Shown here piece after piece: positions 1 to 8,186 of a stretch of DNA of 64,000 bases. Position 1 is the first letter of the stretch. Every line of letters begins with the position of its first letter. The position numbers and the translations under genes are program-made. Origin of the DNA: [Leptolyngbya] sp. JSC-1 (lineage in GTDB: Bacteria; Cyanobacteriota; Cyanobacteriia; Elainellales; Elainellaceae); assembly GCA_000733415.1 (NCBI GenBank), contig KL662191.1, forward strand, positions 1,811,029-1,875,028, read 5' to 3'. Below the pieces are notes generated by a model. The model did not search any database. It was not told the origin of the DNA and saw only the letters and a program-made list of their open reading frames with translations.

Positions 1-1281
1 GTGGAGGATCGGGACTGGCCGTTTGCCCAGCAGGACTGGAACCGCCGTCGGCTAGCCCTACTCTGGATCGGGATTGGCCTGAATTTACTGCTGCTGTTGG
101 GCTTCAAATATGTGCCATTTCTCCTAGAGTCATTTGGCGGCATTGCAGGCATTGCAGGAGCGAATGAACAGGCCGACTGGATTCGTCAGCATGTGATTGC
201 ACCTCTGGGCATTAGTTTCTTTAGCTTTGAGTGCATTGCCTACCTAGTGGATGTGTATCGCGGTGCTCCGGCCACCCAGAGTTTTTTGAAATTTTCCTCC
301 TATAAGCTGTTTTTTCCGAAACTGCTCTCTGGCCCGATTACACGCTTTCATCCTTTTGCGGCCCAAGTCCAGTCCCTCAAGTTTCCGGCCACGAGTCAAA
401 TCATCGATGCCCTCTGGCTGATTGCTAGCGGTGCAGTGAAAAAGCTCGTACTGGCCGATCATCTTGGTACTGTAGTTAATTTGATTTTTGGCAATCTAGA
501 ACGGGCCGGCAGTGGCGATCTCTGGTTAGCAACCTTGGCCTACGGATTGCAGCTTTACCTCGATTTCAGTGGCTATGTCGATGTGGCGCGGGGTTGCGCG
601 ATCCTGCTGGGGTTTGATTTGCCCCAAAACTTTGACTTTCCCTACTTCTCAACCAACATTGCTGACTTTTGGCGTCGCTGGCACATGACGCTAGGGGACT
701 GGCTGCGCAACTATCTCTATTTTCCCCTGGGTGGATCTCGGCGTGGCCTCTGGCGCACCTGCTGCAATTTGATGATTGTGATGGTCATTGCCGGAATTTG
801 GCATGGCGCAGCTTGGGGATTTGTGGTTTGGGGTGGTTTACATGGCCTAGCCCTGGTGATTCACCGCCTCACAGCTGTCGCCTCCGACCATTGGCAAATC
901 CTGAAAAACTGGTGGAGCAGTGTACCCGGTGCAATGGCAGCTTGGGCACTAACCCAACTCATGGTCTTTACCACCTGGATTTTCTTCCGCCTCCCCGACC
1001 TGAGCCAGTCCAGTCTTGTTATGCAGCGCTTGTTTGGTCACACGGCAGATCTGCAGTTTGCCCAAAAAGTCTATGTAGAGAGCTTGCAGATCGACCGGCC
1101 CCATCTGGCTCTCTTGCTCTGGGCTATTGTGGCAGGGATGGGCATTGCCTACGGCCTCAACCGCGCCCTCAAACTCCAACTCGCCTGGACCGTGAAGCTG
1201 CTGCTTGTTCCCCTCTGCCTATTTGCCGCTTGGCTGTTGGCCCCCAACGAAACCCCGCCCTACATCTACTTCGATTTCTAA
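1..1281 (+). CDS. MBOAT-family O-acyltransferase, 5' end cut by window
   Basis: Membrane-bound O-acyltransferase of the AlgI/DltB type, a multi-pass protein that moves acyl groups (often acetyl, to an exopolysaccharide) across the membrane. The open frame begins at base 1 with GTG but full family members are usually 60 or more residues longer at the N-terminus, so the gene almost certainly starts upstream. The typical core is visible: FWRRWHMTLGDWLRNYLYFP (about residues 223-242) and the catalytic-histidine motif GIWHGAAWG (about 267-275), surrounded by hydrophobic segments. The end at a TAA is intact. The acceptor substrate cannot be read from the sequence; no partner gene of the AlgX/AlgJ type is visible downstream. 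Confidence 0.9.
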   Translation: MEDRDWPFAQQDWNRRRLALLWIGIGLNLLLLLGFKYVPFLLESFGGIAGIAGANEQADWIRQHVIAPLGISFFSFECIAYLVDVYRGAPATQSFLKFSSYKLFFPKLLSGPITRFHPFAAQVQSLKFPATSQIIDALWLIASGAVKKLVLADHLGTVVNLIFGNLERAGSGDLWLATLAYGLQLYLDFSGYVDVARGCAILLGFDLPQNFDFPYFSTNIADFWRRWHMTLGDWLRNYLYFPLGGSRRGLWRTCCNLMIVMVIAGIWHGAAWGFVVWGGLHGLALVIHRLTAVASDHWQILKNWWSSVPGAMAAWALTQLMVFTTWIFFRLPDLSQSSLVMQRLFGHTADLQFAQKVYVESLQIDRPHLALLLWAIVAGMGIAYGLNRALKLQLAWTVKLLLVPLCLFAAWLLAPNETPPYIYFDF

Positions 1282-1348
1282 CATTGACTTCTGGGCAAAA
1301 AACATTCCCTTCATCCCATCTATCCCTTACTTATCTACCCCTACGCCC

Positions 1349-1609
1349 CTACGCCCAGCGATTCACCTCGTCCAACAACCAGGGATCAACTGGTTGACCG
1401 TCGCGTCGCTGGAGGCCAATCTCCACTACCATCACCTGACCGGAGCCAGGAGGAGCTGGCTTTTGCACAAAGCTAATGTCATAGGCATTGGGGTCTTGAT
1501 TATGCTCGCGGAGCCAGTCCTGAACGCGGGTGGTAGCAAAAAAGGATTGGCCCTGGTCAAACATGCGGGTAATTTGCATTTGCAGCGAGAACGGATTCAG
1601 TCTCGGCAT
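1349..1609 (-). CDS. Small conserved-looking hypothetical protein (86 aa)
   Basis: An 86-residue soluble protein without signal peptide or membrane segment. I do not recognise a named domain. The composition is normal for a protein (mixed alpha/beta pattern, no low complexity) and the strand agrees with the genes that follow at 1757-4604. It lies tail-to-tail with the acyltransferase. Function unknown; the coding call rests on composition and gene order only. Confidence 0.55.
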   Translation of the reverse strand: MPRLNPFSLQMQITRMFDQGQSFFATTRVQDWLREHNQDPNAYDISFVQKPAPPGSGQVMVVEIGLQRRDGQPVDPWLLDEVNRWA

Positions 1610-1705
1610 AAAATTCGCCTCAAATACAGTGCTGTCCCTATCCTACTCAAGATCAACTGTCCGGCAACCAAGGCTGAACTGCTGGGCCTGCATCACCTAA
1701 GCTGA

Positions 1706-1738
1706 ATCGGCTCATCATCGGCTCATCATCGGCTCATT
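1706..1738. repeat. 11-bp tandem repeat, three copies
   Basis: ATCGGCTCATC occurs three times head to tail (the third copy ends in T). It lies in the short gap between two minus-strand genes. One of many short tandem repeats between genes in this window. Confidence 0.9.
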
Positions 1739-1756
1739 CCAACCGCCAAGCTAGCC

Positions 1757-2263
1757 CTACTGACCATTGCTCTGCAACTGATTAATCACCTGCTGGATCC
1801 GATTCGACAGGTCAGGATTAGCCTGGTGGGCAACCGTGATTTGATTAAAGCGAGTGATGGTGAGATTGTTGCGCTCTACAATAGCAATCGCCTGATTGCA
1901 GTAATCAACCGCAATGTCGCGGATGGTATCGGGTAGGTCGCTCAAGCTACTAGGCCGATGGCAAGCCACGACGGGAACATCACTAGAACCAGACATCTGC
2001 TTGATTTTGTTGTAGGCCGCCTGCCGAATCGGCTCAATTGCCAACACAGACCGGGCATAGCTTTGCACCTCCTGATCGGACACAGATTGGGCAAAGGCTA
2101 CTCTGCCCACCGTAAAACTGAGCGAGGTGAGGCTAGACGAAGTCGGGGATGAACTTGGAATAACTTCTAGTAAAACACCAACAGAGGAAAGAATACCCAC
2201 CACCAAAACTTGCAGCAATAGTCGAATGCTGCACCGAGGCAGCGGACGAAGCACAGTAATCAT
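1757..2263 (-). CDS. DUF4168-like exported protein
   Basis: A 168-residue protein with an N-terminal basic and hydrophobic stretch (residues about 10-35) that looks like a signal peptide or anchor. It is followed by a helical domain beginning near VSDQEVQSYARSV and ending in NRIQQVINQLQ. This pattern (Q-rich helical pairs, 'ITV-HQANPDLSNRIQQ' near the end) matches the DUF4168 family of cyanobacteria and proteobacteria, whose function is unknown. It is likely periplasmic. Two cysteines (in VVACHRP and DYCNQA) may form a disulfide. Monocistronic as far as can be seen. Confidence 0.75.
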   Translation of the reverse strand: MITVLRPLPRCSIRLLLQVLVVGILSSVGVLLEVIPSSSPTSSSLTSLSFTVGRVAFAQSVSDQEVQSYARSVLAIEPIRQAAYNKIKQMSGSSDVPVVACHRPSSLSDLPDTIRDIAVDYCNQAIAIVERNNLTITRFNQITVAHQANPDLSNRIQQVINQLQSNGQ

Positions 2264-2607
2264 AACCGTTTATATCGTCGCCTGAAATATTTACATATCT
2301 AACTCTTTTGAATTATTTTAAGCAGTCGAAGTTCCAGCGCAATGTATCGAAGCTCCTATAGAGTAAAATCTGGCTGAATTTAGCCACAGCTTGTCATGAC
2401 AGCAATCTACCGAAGCTGGCTTCTAACGCTGGCTTTTAACTAGGCAACACAGCCATCAACCAACAAAAGGGATACCAGATTTGATATCCCTTGCCCATAC
2501 TTCTATTGCTTACTGCTCACTACTCTACCAGTGGCTGCTCAACTGGCGGCTGCTCAACTGGCGGCTGCTCAACTAAGGAATCCAGTCCTAGGACAACTCC
2601 CGTCTAC
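2264..2607. other. Intergenic, 344 bp, with a 15-bp repeat block
   Basis: It holds the promoter side of the DUF4168 gene and the 3' flank of the next minus-strand gene. Apart from the tandem repeat at 2531-2575 I see no gene or recognisable RNA. Confidence 0.6.
2531..2575. repeat. 15-bp tandem repeat, three copies
   Basis: Units G(T/C)GGCTGCTCAACT(G/A) at 2531-2545, 2546-2560 and 2561-2575. They resemble the 15-bp units at 5561-5605 (11 of 15 positions shared, same phase), which suggests one repeat family at two loci. Confidence 0.9.
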
Positions 2608-3174
2608 CTACCACATGCCGCGTACCGGCTGGGGCGCAGGTTGGGCTGCCGGAGCAGGTGCAGGGGCTGGACGGGGAGCCGGAGCTGGAGCTGGAGCCGG
2701 AGCCGGACGAGCAACGGGTTCCTGTACGGGAGCTTCGCGGCGAATCACTACCGGAGCAGGTTCAACTTCGAGTACCTGGTTGCTGACTGCCAGAACAAAC
2801 CCCCTTGCAACTGTGAGCACAACTTGATTTCCAACTTCGAGGCCGTCCCGATTCTCATTTTCTGCCGCAATTGAATAGGTGCGAGTTTCGCCATTCTCTA
2901 GCTCGATGGTGACTCGATTACCTTGAATTGAAGTAATCGTGCCACGTACAGAGTCAGTCGGACGAGGAGGCACCCCTTCCTCAGGCGGACGATTGACTTG
3001 GCTTACATCAAGTTGAGCAATGTCTTGTAATGTTACTTGTGAATTGGTTACTTGTGAATTGCTTAGAGTATCTTCCTGTGAAGCGAGTGGGCGGGCAACA
3101 CTTGGATAGGCCGCAGCCAAACAAGCAATCAGCGATGCGGCACCAGTCAATAACCTAATGTTGGGAAAAAACAT
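2608..3174 (-). CDS. Exported protein with C-terminal Pro-Ala repeats
   Basis: The start is placed at the ATG at 3174, preceded by AAGGAG at good spacing; an upstream in-frame extension has no ribosome site. The 188-residue product opens with a signal peptide (hydrophobic to about residue 25, AYPSVA-R cleavage region). The middle has a small beta-type domain (RGTITSIQGNRVTIELENG, EVGNQVVLTV) resembling SH3/OB-like 'VRGTITSI' modules of cyanobacterial exported proteins. The tail of about 45 residues is mostly PAPAPAP-type repeats, often a wall- or periplasm-spanning linker. The DNA of the tail is itself a GGAGCC/GGAGCT microsatellite. Function unknown. Confidence 0.75.
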   Translation of the reverse strand: MFFPNIRLLTGAASLIACLAAAYPSVARPLASQEDTLSNSQVTNSQVTLQDIAQLDVSQVNRPPEEGVPPRPTDSVRGTITSIQGNRVTIELENGETRTYSIAAENENRDGLEVGNQVVLTVARGFVLAVSNQVLEVEPAPVVIRREAPVQEPVARPAPAPAPAPAPRPAPAPAPAAQPAPQPVRGMW

Positions 3175-3593
3175 TGTAAAGCACTCCTTGTTTACATGAG
3201 GTTGCGTTACGGGGCTGCCGTAGTGTAAAAACCCAGAACGTATAAAAACCCAGAAGCAACAACTCAGAATCTTGTCTTTTACAGAAATCAGTATAAAACC
3301 AGGATGTAACGTAGTCTTAATGAGGAAACCGCAAGTCTTACTTAGATATATACCTAGAATCAAGGCTTAAGTGCAATCCTAATAAAAAATTCCAATTCGT
3401 TCGCTAAAAGATAATATATGCCAGTCCATTCGCAGCTATATCTAAAGAGGTACTTTTTCAATGCGCCTTCTAAATGTGCAGTGATTTCCCAGGAAATGCC
3501 ACAGATGATTAAACTCTGAAAGGCTTGAGAATAGAGAACCGTAGCCGATTATCGCACAGCATATCTAGCTAAACAGAACTGGCTAGAATCAAT
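3175..3593. other. Intergenic, 419 bp
   Basis: Upstream region of the Pro-Ala-rich protein and 3' flank of the oxidoreductase. I see no gene, RNA or clear repeat in it. Confidence 0.5.
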
Positions 3594-4604
3594 TCAGTCC
3601 ATCGACAGCACAATTTTTCCGGTCGTTGAGCCTGTTCCGATCAACTGATGGGCTGTTGCTGCCGATTCTAGGGGCAGCGTTTGCTGGAGGTGAATTTTTA
3701 GCTCACCACCATCGAACAACCGTGCTCCCTGCTGCAAAATTTTGGCCTGATCTTGCTGGGCTTTTGTGATTCCTTTCAGCATTGGGGTGAGCATCAATTC
3801 ATAGCTGAGGCGGAGATTGCGGTCGCGAGCTGTTTTCCAGTCGGTATTAGGATCAGGGGCCAACAGGGTGACTACATCGCCGTAAATGCTGGTGACTGCA
3901 AATGATTGGGATAGCACAGCCCCCCCTACTGTATCAAACGTCAGATCGACTCCTTCTCTATCCGTCCAATCCATCACTGCCTGCGCCACATCGGTCTGAC
4001 GATACAAAATCACCCAATCAGCCCCCAGCGAACGCACAAACTCTGCCTTTTCTGAGGAGCTGACGGTGGTACAAACCGTTGCGCCAGCCAGTTTGGCAAG
4101 CTGAATTGCGATATGCCCAACGCCACCAGCTCCCGCCTGAATCAACACCCGTCGCCCTGCTTCCAGCCGACCCCGGTCATACAACGCCTCCCAAGCAGTG
4201 ATCAGCACCAACGGCACTGCCGCCGCTTCGGCAAAACTCAGAGATGCAGGCTTGCGGGCCGCGAAGCGTTCATCCACTACGGCATACTCAGCATAGTTGC
4301 CGGGATGCCCTCCCAACCCGCCATTGCAGAAATAGACCGCATCACCCACTTGAAAAGATTGCACGCCATCCCCGACCGCTTCCACAATCCCAGCTCCATC
4401 ACAGCCCAAAATGGCAGGCAAGGCATCTGGATAGAAGGCTCCCCGCTGGCGAATTTTAGTATCGATTGGATTTATCCCTGCTGCCTTCAAACGCACTAGC
4501 AGCTCGGTGCTGCGCTGGATTTGGGGTTTGGGAACCTCTCGAACTTGCAGGACTTCTGGGTCACCCACTGCGGTCATTACAACGGCCTTCATCATCGGTT
4601 TCAT
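3594..4604 (-). CDS. Zinc-independent quinone oxidoreductase / MDR family
   Basis: A 336-residue medium-chain dehydrogenase/reductase. The catalytic N-terminal GroES-like half contains GINPIDTKIRQRG and LGCDGAGIVEAVG. The Rossmann half has the nucleotide motif AGAGGVGHIAIQLAK (about 145-160) and the NADPH-type context TTVSSSEKAEF. The structural-zinc cysteine cluster of true alcohol dehydrogenases is absent, so it belongs with NADPH:quinone oxidoreductases or related enoyl reductases. Start chosen at 4604 because GAGGAG precedes it; a TTG in frame at 4616 is less likely. The substrate cannot be inferred. It stands alone on the minus strand. Confidence 0.88.
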   Translation of the reverse strand: MKPMMKAVVMTAVGDPEVLQVREVPKPQIQRSTELLVRLKAAGINPIDTKIRQRGAFYPDALPAILGCDGAGIVEAVGDGVQSFQVGDAVYFCNGGLGGHPGNYAEYAVVDERFAARKPASLSFAEAAAVPLVLITAWEALYDRGRLEAGRRVLIQAGAGGVGHIAIQLAKLAGATVCTTVSSSEKAEFVRSLGADWVILYRQTDVAQAVMDWTDREGVDLTFDTVGGAVLSQSFAVTSIYGDVVTLLAPDPNTDWKTARDRNLRLSYELMLTPMLKGITKAQQDQAKILQQGARLFDGGELKIHLQQTLPLESAATAHQLIGTGSTTGKIVLSMD

Positions 4605-4798
4605 GCCACTCCTCAATTCGTAGGTCTGAGTTCTGCGTTCAGTATCTCAGCATAAAACCAAGGTTGAACCATCGGATGACAACAAGAAAATTACGTCCTA
4701 AGACAAAGCACCCGGACAGCAAATTCATGTGGCGGACAGCTATCCAGATGCTTTGAGTTCCGAGCAGATGTTGCGTTGCTCGATAGATGGTAACTGAG

Positions 4799-5134
4799 TT
4801 AATCGGCCAAGCTCCCCACACTGAGGGGCACCATCTCGCCGGTGGTGGTGAGTCCTAACAGCATTGGCTCCTTTGGTCGGATTAATTGACCCGTGAGGAC
4901 ACAGCGCTCTTCTTGATTAGCAACTGCCTGTACGCTAGCCCGGATATCCTCCTGCGAACACCGAAATTGATACTCTCCTGATTTCTGCCGTACATAGTTC
5001 CAAAGCACATCGCGAATTAACGCCTGATAGCCTTGATTGCCAGACAACTCCTTGAGTTTCTCCTTCAGTTCCCGCTCTAGACGGATGCTGGTGACTTCCA
5101 TATCGGTAGTGGCCGTGCGGTTAATCGTATACAT
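4799..5134 (-). CDS. Ribbon-helix-helix-like conserved cyanobacterial protein
   Basis: A 111-residue soluble protein. Residues about 13-50 (EVTSIRLERELKEKLKELS, then YQALIRDVLWNYV) have the beta-helix-helix layout of CopG/Arc ribbon-helix-helix DNA-binding proteins. The C-terminal half (ERCVLTGQLI, EPMLLGLT) is a separate small domain I know only as a recurring cyanobacterial tail. Start at the ATG at 5134 with GGAGG seven bases upstream; a GTG three bases earlier is also possible. No toxin-like partner lies next to it, so an antitoxin role is not supported. A DNA-binding role is inference. Confidence 0.75.
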   Translation of the reverse strand: MYTINRTATTDMEVTSIRLERELKEKLKELSGNQGYQALIRDVLWNYVRQKSGEYQFRCSQEDIRASVQAVANQEERCVLTGQLIRPKEPMLLGLTTTGEMVPLSVGSLAD

Positions 5135-5485
5135 CACAGTTCCTCCAAAATTTGATCGCTAACTGAACAAAGAAAGTTTGAGCAAGGTTCAAGATTTGAG
5201 TTTTGCGGCTTGCTTCTGCGTAGCAGTGTCTTGTTGGCACTGTCTGTGCATAACACGTAGTTTTGGATTATTTCCGGAATAGAACGATGGGCAGGTGTAG
5301 CTGCTCGGACAGCTACGAGTTGCTAGGACTATTCCTTAAATTCAAAACCCACAACTTAAAACTCAATGCTTGTAAACCTCCTTGATTCAAACTTCCACGA
5401 AAGACTAGACACTTCCGTAATACAAGTGTAGTATGTTAACTGAGAGATGCAAGCCTTATCTTTCCAGTTTTTCTAAAGGAGAACC
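5135..5485. other. Divergent promoter region, 351 bp
   Basis: Separates the RHH-like gene (minus) from the repeat-bearing gene at 5486 (plus), so it should hold two promoters. A short inverted repeat, ACACTT-N9-AAGTGT, lies at about 5409-5429, a possible operator; this is weak evidence. Confidence 0.4.
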
Positions 5486-5908
5486 ATGATTCGTTACCTC
5501 ATGACCACTGATAGAGCGATAGCCGCAGCGCCCAATTGGGGTAGTGAGTGGTTGTCGCTGGTGGCATGTCAGCTGGCGGCATGTCAGTTGGTGGCATGTC
5601 GGTGGAGGTGGGGCAATGACACAGCAGGAATTGGTGCAGGTAATCACACACAAGTTAAGCATGCACAAGTTAAGCATGCACAATTTGAGCGTGCGCAAGT
5701 TAAGCATGCACAAGTTAAGTGCGCACAATTTGAGCGTGCGCAAGTTAATAGTGTTCGACCTATTTGGCGGCGGCTGGATCCAGCGATTCTGGGTCAATCC
5801 ATTTTGGATCAATTCATTCTGAAACAGCGCTTAGATCGAGTCGGGTCGCAGAGAAGCGGGAGGTACGGCGGCAGCCAGCGAGGCAGTCTCGTACCAAGAG
5901 AGGACTAG
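5486..5908 (+). CDS. Small protein built around pentapeptide-like tandem repeats
   Basis: A 140-residue frame opening with ATG and a strong ribosome site (AAAGGAG, five bases upstream). Residues about 25-40 read VACQL-AACQL-VACRW and residues about 55-90 read as seven five-residue units of the AQVKH/AQFER type, because the DNA is made of 15-bp tandem repeats. The pattern A-x-V/F-x-x recalls pentapeptide repeats but lacks the usual central leucine/phenylalanine regularity. The flanks (MIRYLMTTDRAIAAAP and a basic Arg-rich tail) are not recognised. Alternative frames across the repeats are also open, so the frame choice rests on the ribosome site. It may be a young or decaying gene. Confidence 0.4.
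   Translation: MIRYLMTTDRAIAAAPNWGSEWLSLVACQLAACQLVACRWRWGNDTAGIGAGNHTQVKHAQVKHAQFERAQVKHAQVKCAQFERAQVNSVRPIWRRLDPAILGQSILDQFILKQRLDRVGSQRSGRYGGSQRGSLVPRED
5561..5605. repeat. 15-bp tandem repeat, three copies
   Basis: Units G(T/C)GGCATGTC(A/G)GxTG at 5561-5575, 5576-5590 and 5591-5605, inside the frame that starts at 5486. Similar to the 15-bp units at 2531-2575. Confidence 0.85.
5651..5755. repeat. 15-bp tandem repeat, seven copies with 45-bp superperiod
   Basis: Units run A-A-B-A-A'-B-A'', where A is CAAGTTAAGCATGCA and B is CAATTTGAGCGTGCG, so triplets of units form a 45-bp higher-order period. The last unit is diverged. Each A unit contains the palindrome GCATGC. No spacer separates the units, so this is not a CRISPR array. 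Confidence 0.92.
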
Positions 5909-6005
5909 AAATACCTGCATTTGGTGTTCGGCCCCCGCTTCTACTCAACGGAAGTGGGGGTCATTGATTTGGTGGCATTTTTAGTACTGATGGAGTCTCT
6001 CGGTC

Positions 6006-6386
6006 ATGCTGAAAGTTACTTATTTGGACAGCGGTTTATATTTGGAACATCTGCAAGAAACCGTGGAAGACTGGTTAACCCTGCGGGTGATCTTAGCGGT
6101 GAGAATGGGCCATCGCTTGGTGATAGAGCGCAGCACAGCTTCGTTGCTGTTGCCCATTAATCTAGTGAAACGTTCTAACCTAGAAGCCTTAGCTTGCCAA
6201 GAACCTAATCTTTTCATATCTCCAGTAGATAGCGAATACCTGGAAGTCAGCCTTCAGGGAACTTGGGTATGTTCTGATGAGAGCGGCGAAGGTGTATTTG
6301 TGACGGCACTCAACTCGACGATCGAGACGGTTTTGTTTAATTTGTGGCAGGTGGCCGCCGTCGGGGCTTCTTCATTTATCTACTAG
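6006..6386 (+). CDS. alr0857-family conserved cyanobacterial protein
   Basis: A 126-residue soluble protein whose pattern (LKVTYLDSGLYLE at the N-terminus, RVILAVRMG, STASLLLPINL, EVSLQGTWV near residue 85) matches the small cyanobacterial family typified by Anabaena alr0857, of unknown function. Both the acidic/hydrophobic alternation and the length fit. It lies about 100 bp downstream of the repeat-bearing gene on the same strand, so the two may be co-transcribed. No signal peptide or membrane helix. Confidence 0.72.
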   Translation: MLKVTYLDSGLYLEHLQETVEDWLTLRVILAVRMGHRLVIERSTASLLLPINLVKRSNLEALACQEPNLFISPVDSEYLEVSLQGTWVCSDESGEGVFVTALNSTIETVLFNLWQVAAVGASSFIY

Positions 6387-6964
6387 AGGTCGATCGGGGC
6401 TTATTTACTAGGGGACTGATTGACGCTGGCATATTATCCTCAATCGGCCATTTCGGATTCGGAATCACTTGTAGTCTGAATGTATTATAATGTAGCACGG
6501 TGTTGCTAAATTCTTGCAGTTTGCCGGATGGCTAGCGCAAGTCTGAATTGTGATTAGTCATTGAATTAGAAATTGTCCTCCTTGGAACTGTAGTTGACTC
6601 CATCTTTCAGGCATCTAATTTTCTTCACTCTTCTGCCTCAGATATATCTACAACGCTCATTTAACCTTAGCTCCTTAGCTATCTCAGTATTTCAGCATTA
6701 ATTCACCTTAGCTTTACCTCAGGATTCCTATGTTGCTCTACATTCATTTCCTTGAATTTTTTGTTCCGGCCAAACAGGAGCCTGCCCAATCCCGCTCCAA
6801 GTCTGACTGCCAATCAAACTCAAATCCTGCTGCTGTCCTGGCGGCTCGCAAGCGCCAATCCGCTCAAGCAGTAACCAAGCAGCTGCATGAATTAAAGTCC
6901 AACTATTCTCTGGAGCGCCGCCTCTTCTGGTGAAACTCCAGATATTCAGGAGAGCAATTTAACT
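6387..6964. other. Intergenic, 578 bp, AT-rich
   Basis: Mostly AT-rich sequence between the alr0857-like gene and the acetyltransferase gene. A TATAAT at about 6485-6490 could be a -10 element, but no convincing -35 sits at the right distance. A short frame at 6730-6933 is listed separately. Confidence 0.4.
6730..6933 (+). CDS. Doubtful small protein upstream of acetyltransferase
   Basis: A 67-residue frame with ATG, a weak AGGA upstream, and an aromatic N-terminus (LLYIHFLEFFV) followed by a basic, serine- and lysine-rich remainder. It ends 31 bp before the next gene, which has its own ribosome site, so it could be a leader cistron. I do not recognise it and it may be a chance frame. Confidence 0.25.
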   Translation: MLLYIHFLEFFVPAKQEPAQSRSKSDCQSNSNPAAVLAARKRQSAQAVTKQLHELKSNYSLERRLFW

Positions 6965-7945
6965 ATGCCAGTCCTAACAACACGCCCCTACAGAGGTGAA
7001 GTCGATCTACCACTGATTGTGGACTTACTGAATGCCTGTGAAGCGGTTGACCGCGAAGACAATTTTTATTCTGCTACTGATCTGGGCCTCAGCTTTGCCG
7101 AGCCAGACTTTGACCCAACGCAAAACGTGCGGTTGTGGGAGGATGAAGCGGGGCGCTTAATTGCCTATGCCGACCTCTGGACTCCGCCTGAACCTTTAGA
7201 GTCATTAGATGGATTTCTTTGGTTTCGGGTGCTGCCCACCGAGCGTTGGCAAGGCATCGAGAGAGATATACTCGCTTGGGCTGAAGCACGGGTCCATCAG
7301 GAAGCCACGGCACACCAACTGCCCGCCAAACTGCAGCTGAGCTGTCGTGATTGCCAATCAAACTGCATTGTGTTCTATCAACAGCACGGATATAGTTACG
7401 AACGTCGTTTCCTAACTATGGCTCGATCGTTGACCGAACCGATTCCTGAGCCAATTTTGCCAGAAGGGTTTCAAATTATCCAGACGCGGGGTGTCGAAGA
7501 TGCGGCTGCGTGGGTAGAGATGTACAATCAAACGTTCATCGATCACTGGAATTTCCATCCTCAAACAGTAGCCGAGCACAGCTACTGGCTATCAACGCCG
7601 GTTTACTGTCCAGAGCTAGATCTAATTGCCGTTGCTCCAGACGGAACCTTTGCGGCCTTTTGCCACGGCCATATTGATGCCGAAGAGAACCAACAAAAAG
7701 ACCGGCGTGAAGGCTGGATTAATAGCTTGGGAACACGGCGTGGCTTTCGGCGCATGGGGTTGGCAAGAGCCATCCTGCTGGCAGGTTTACAGCGGCTGAA
7801 GGCAGCCGGAATGGATACCGCCAAACTGGGTGTGGATACCCAAAATCCGAACTCAGCGCAAACGCTCTATGAGTCTGTAGGTTTTCAAACGCGATATGCA
7901 TCTCTGTCTTATAGCAAGACAATTTCTAGCCAGACAATTTCTTAA
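6965..7945 (+). CDS. GNAT-family N-acetyltransferase, two tandem GNAT domains
   Basis: A 326-residue cytosolic protein made of two GNAT folds: an N-terminal one (about 5-150) with degenerate cofactor site, and a C-terminal one (about 155-320) with a clear acetyl-CoA loop RRGFRRMGLA at 258-267 and the following VDTQNPNSAQTLYESVGF motif. Acetyl-CoA-dependent transfer to an unknown amine (drug, mycothiol-like or small metabolite) is expected from the family. A good ribosome site (AGGAG) precedes the ATG. It stands alone on the plus strand and the substrate is not predictable. Confidence 0.88.
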   Translation: MPVLTTRPYRGEVDLPLIVDLLNACEAVDREDNFYSATDLGLSFAEPDFDPTQNVRLWEDEAGRLIAYADLWTPPEPLESLDGFLWFRVLPTERWQGIERDILAWAEARVHQEATAHQLPAKLQLSCRDCQSNCIVFYQQHGYSYERRFLTMARSLTEPIPEPILPEGFQIIQTRGVEDAAAWVEMYNQTFIDHWNFHPQTVAEHSYWLSTPVYCPELDLIAVAPDGTFAAFCHGHIDAEENQQKDRREGWINSLGTRRGFRRMGLARAILLAGLQRLKAAGMDTAKLGVDTQNPNSAQTLYESVGFQTRYASLSYSKTISSQTIS

Positions 7946-7976
7946 GAGCAAAAACAGCACAAATTGGCAACCTGAC

Positions 7977-8186
7977 TCATTTCACCTGCTCGATCGAATA
8001 TTTCTGGTAGCCTTGTTCTGCCATCCATTTGGATAGCGCTTTCATTACAACAGGGGCACGACGATCGGGCAGGCGAATCAAACAGCCGTAGTCGAATAGC
8101 GGCGTTGGAGCCATTCTCTGAACTTTTTCAGACTCCCAAAAACTTTGGGGAATTTTGCTGTCAAACGTAATTTTGATGTGCTTCAT
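7977..8186 (-). CDS. Small hypothetical protein (69 aa)
   Basis: A 69-residue basic soluble protein (FDYGCLIRLPDRRAPVVMKAL, then a KYSIEQVK end) with a good ribosome site (AGGAAGAG just upstream of ATG). It lies tail-to-tail with the acetyltransferase, 31 bp apart. No domain recognised. Confidence 0.5.
   Translation of the reverse strand: MKHIKITFDSKIPQSFWESEKVQRMAPTPLFDYGCLIRLPDRRAPVVMKALSKWMAEQGYQKYSIEQVK

Noticed and set aside
4799..5134. Antitoxin of a toxin-antitoxin pair
   Set aside because: The RHH-like fold fits, but no toxin-like gene is adjacent on the same strand.
5651..5755. CRISPR-like array
   Set aside because: Seven 15-bp units follow each other with no spacer; there are no cas genes in the window.
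5544..5822. Alternative repeat-encoded proteins in other frames and on the minus strand
   Set aside because: Frames stay open only because the repeat unit is a multiple of three; only the frame at 5486 has a strong ribosome site.
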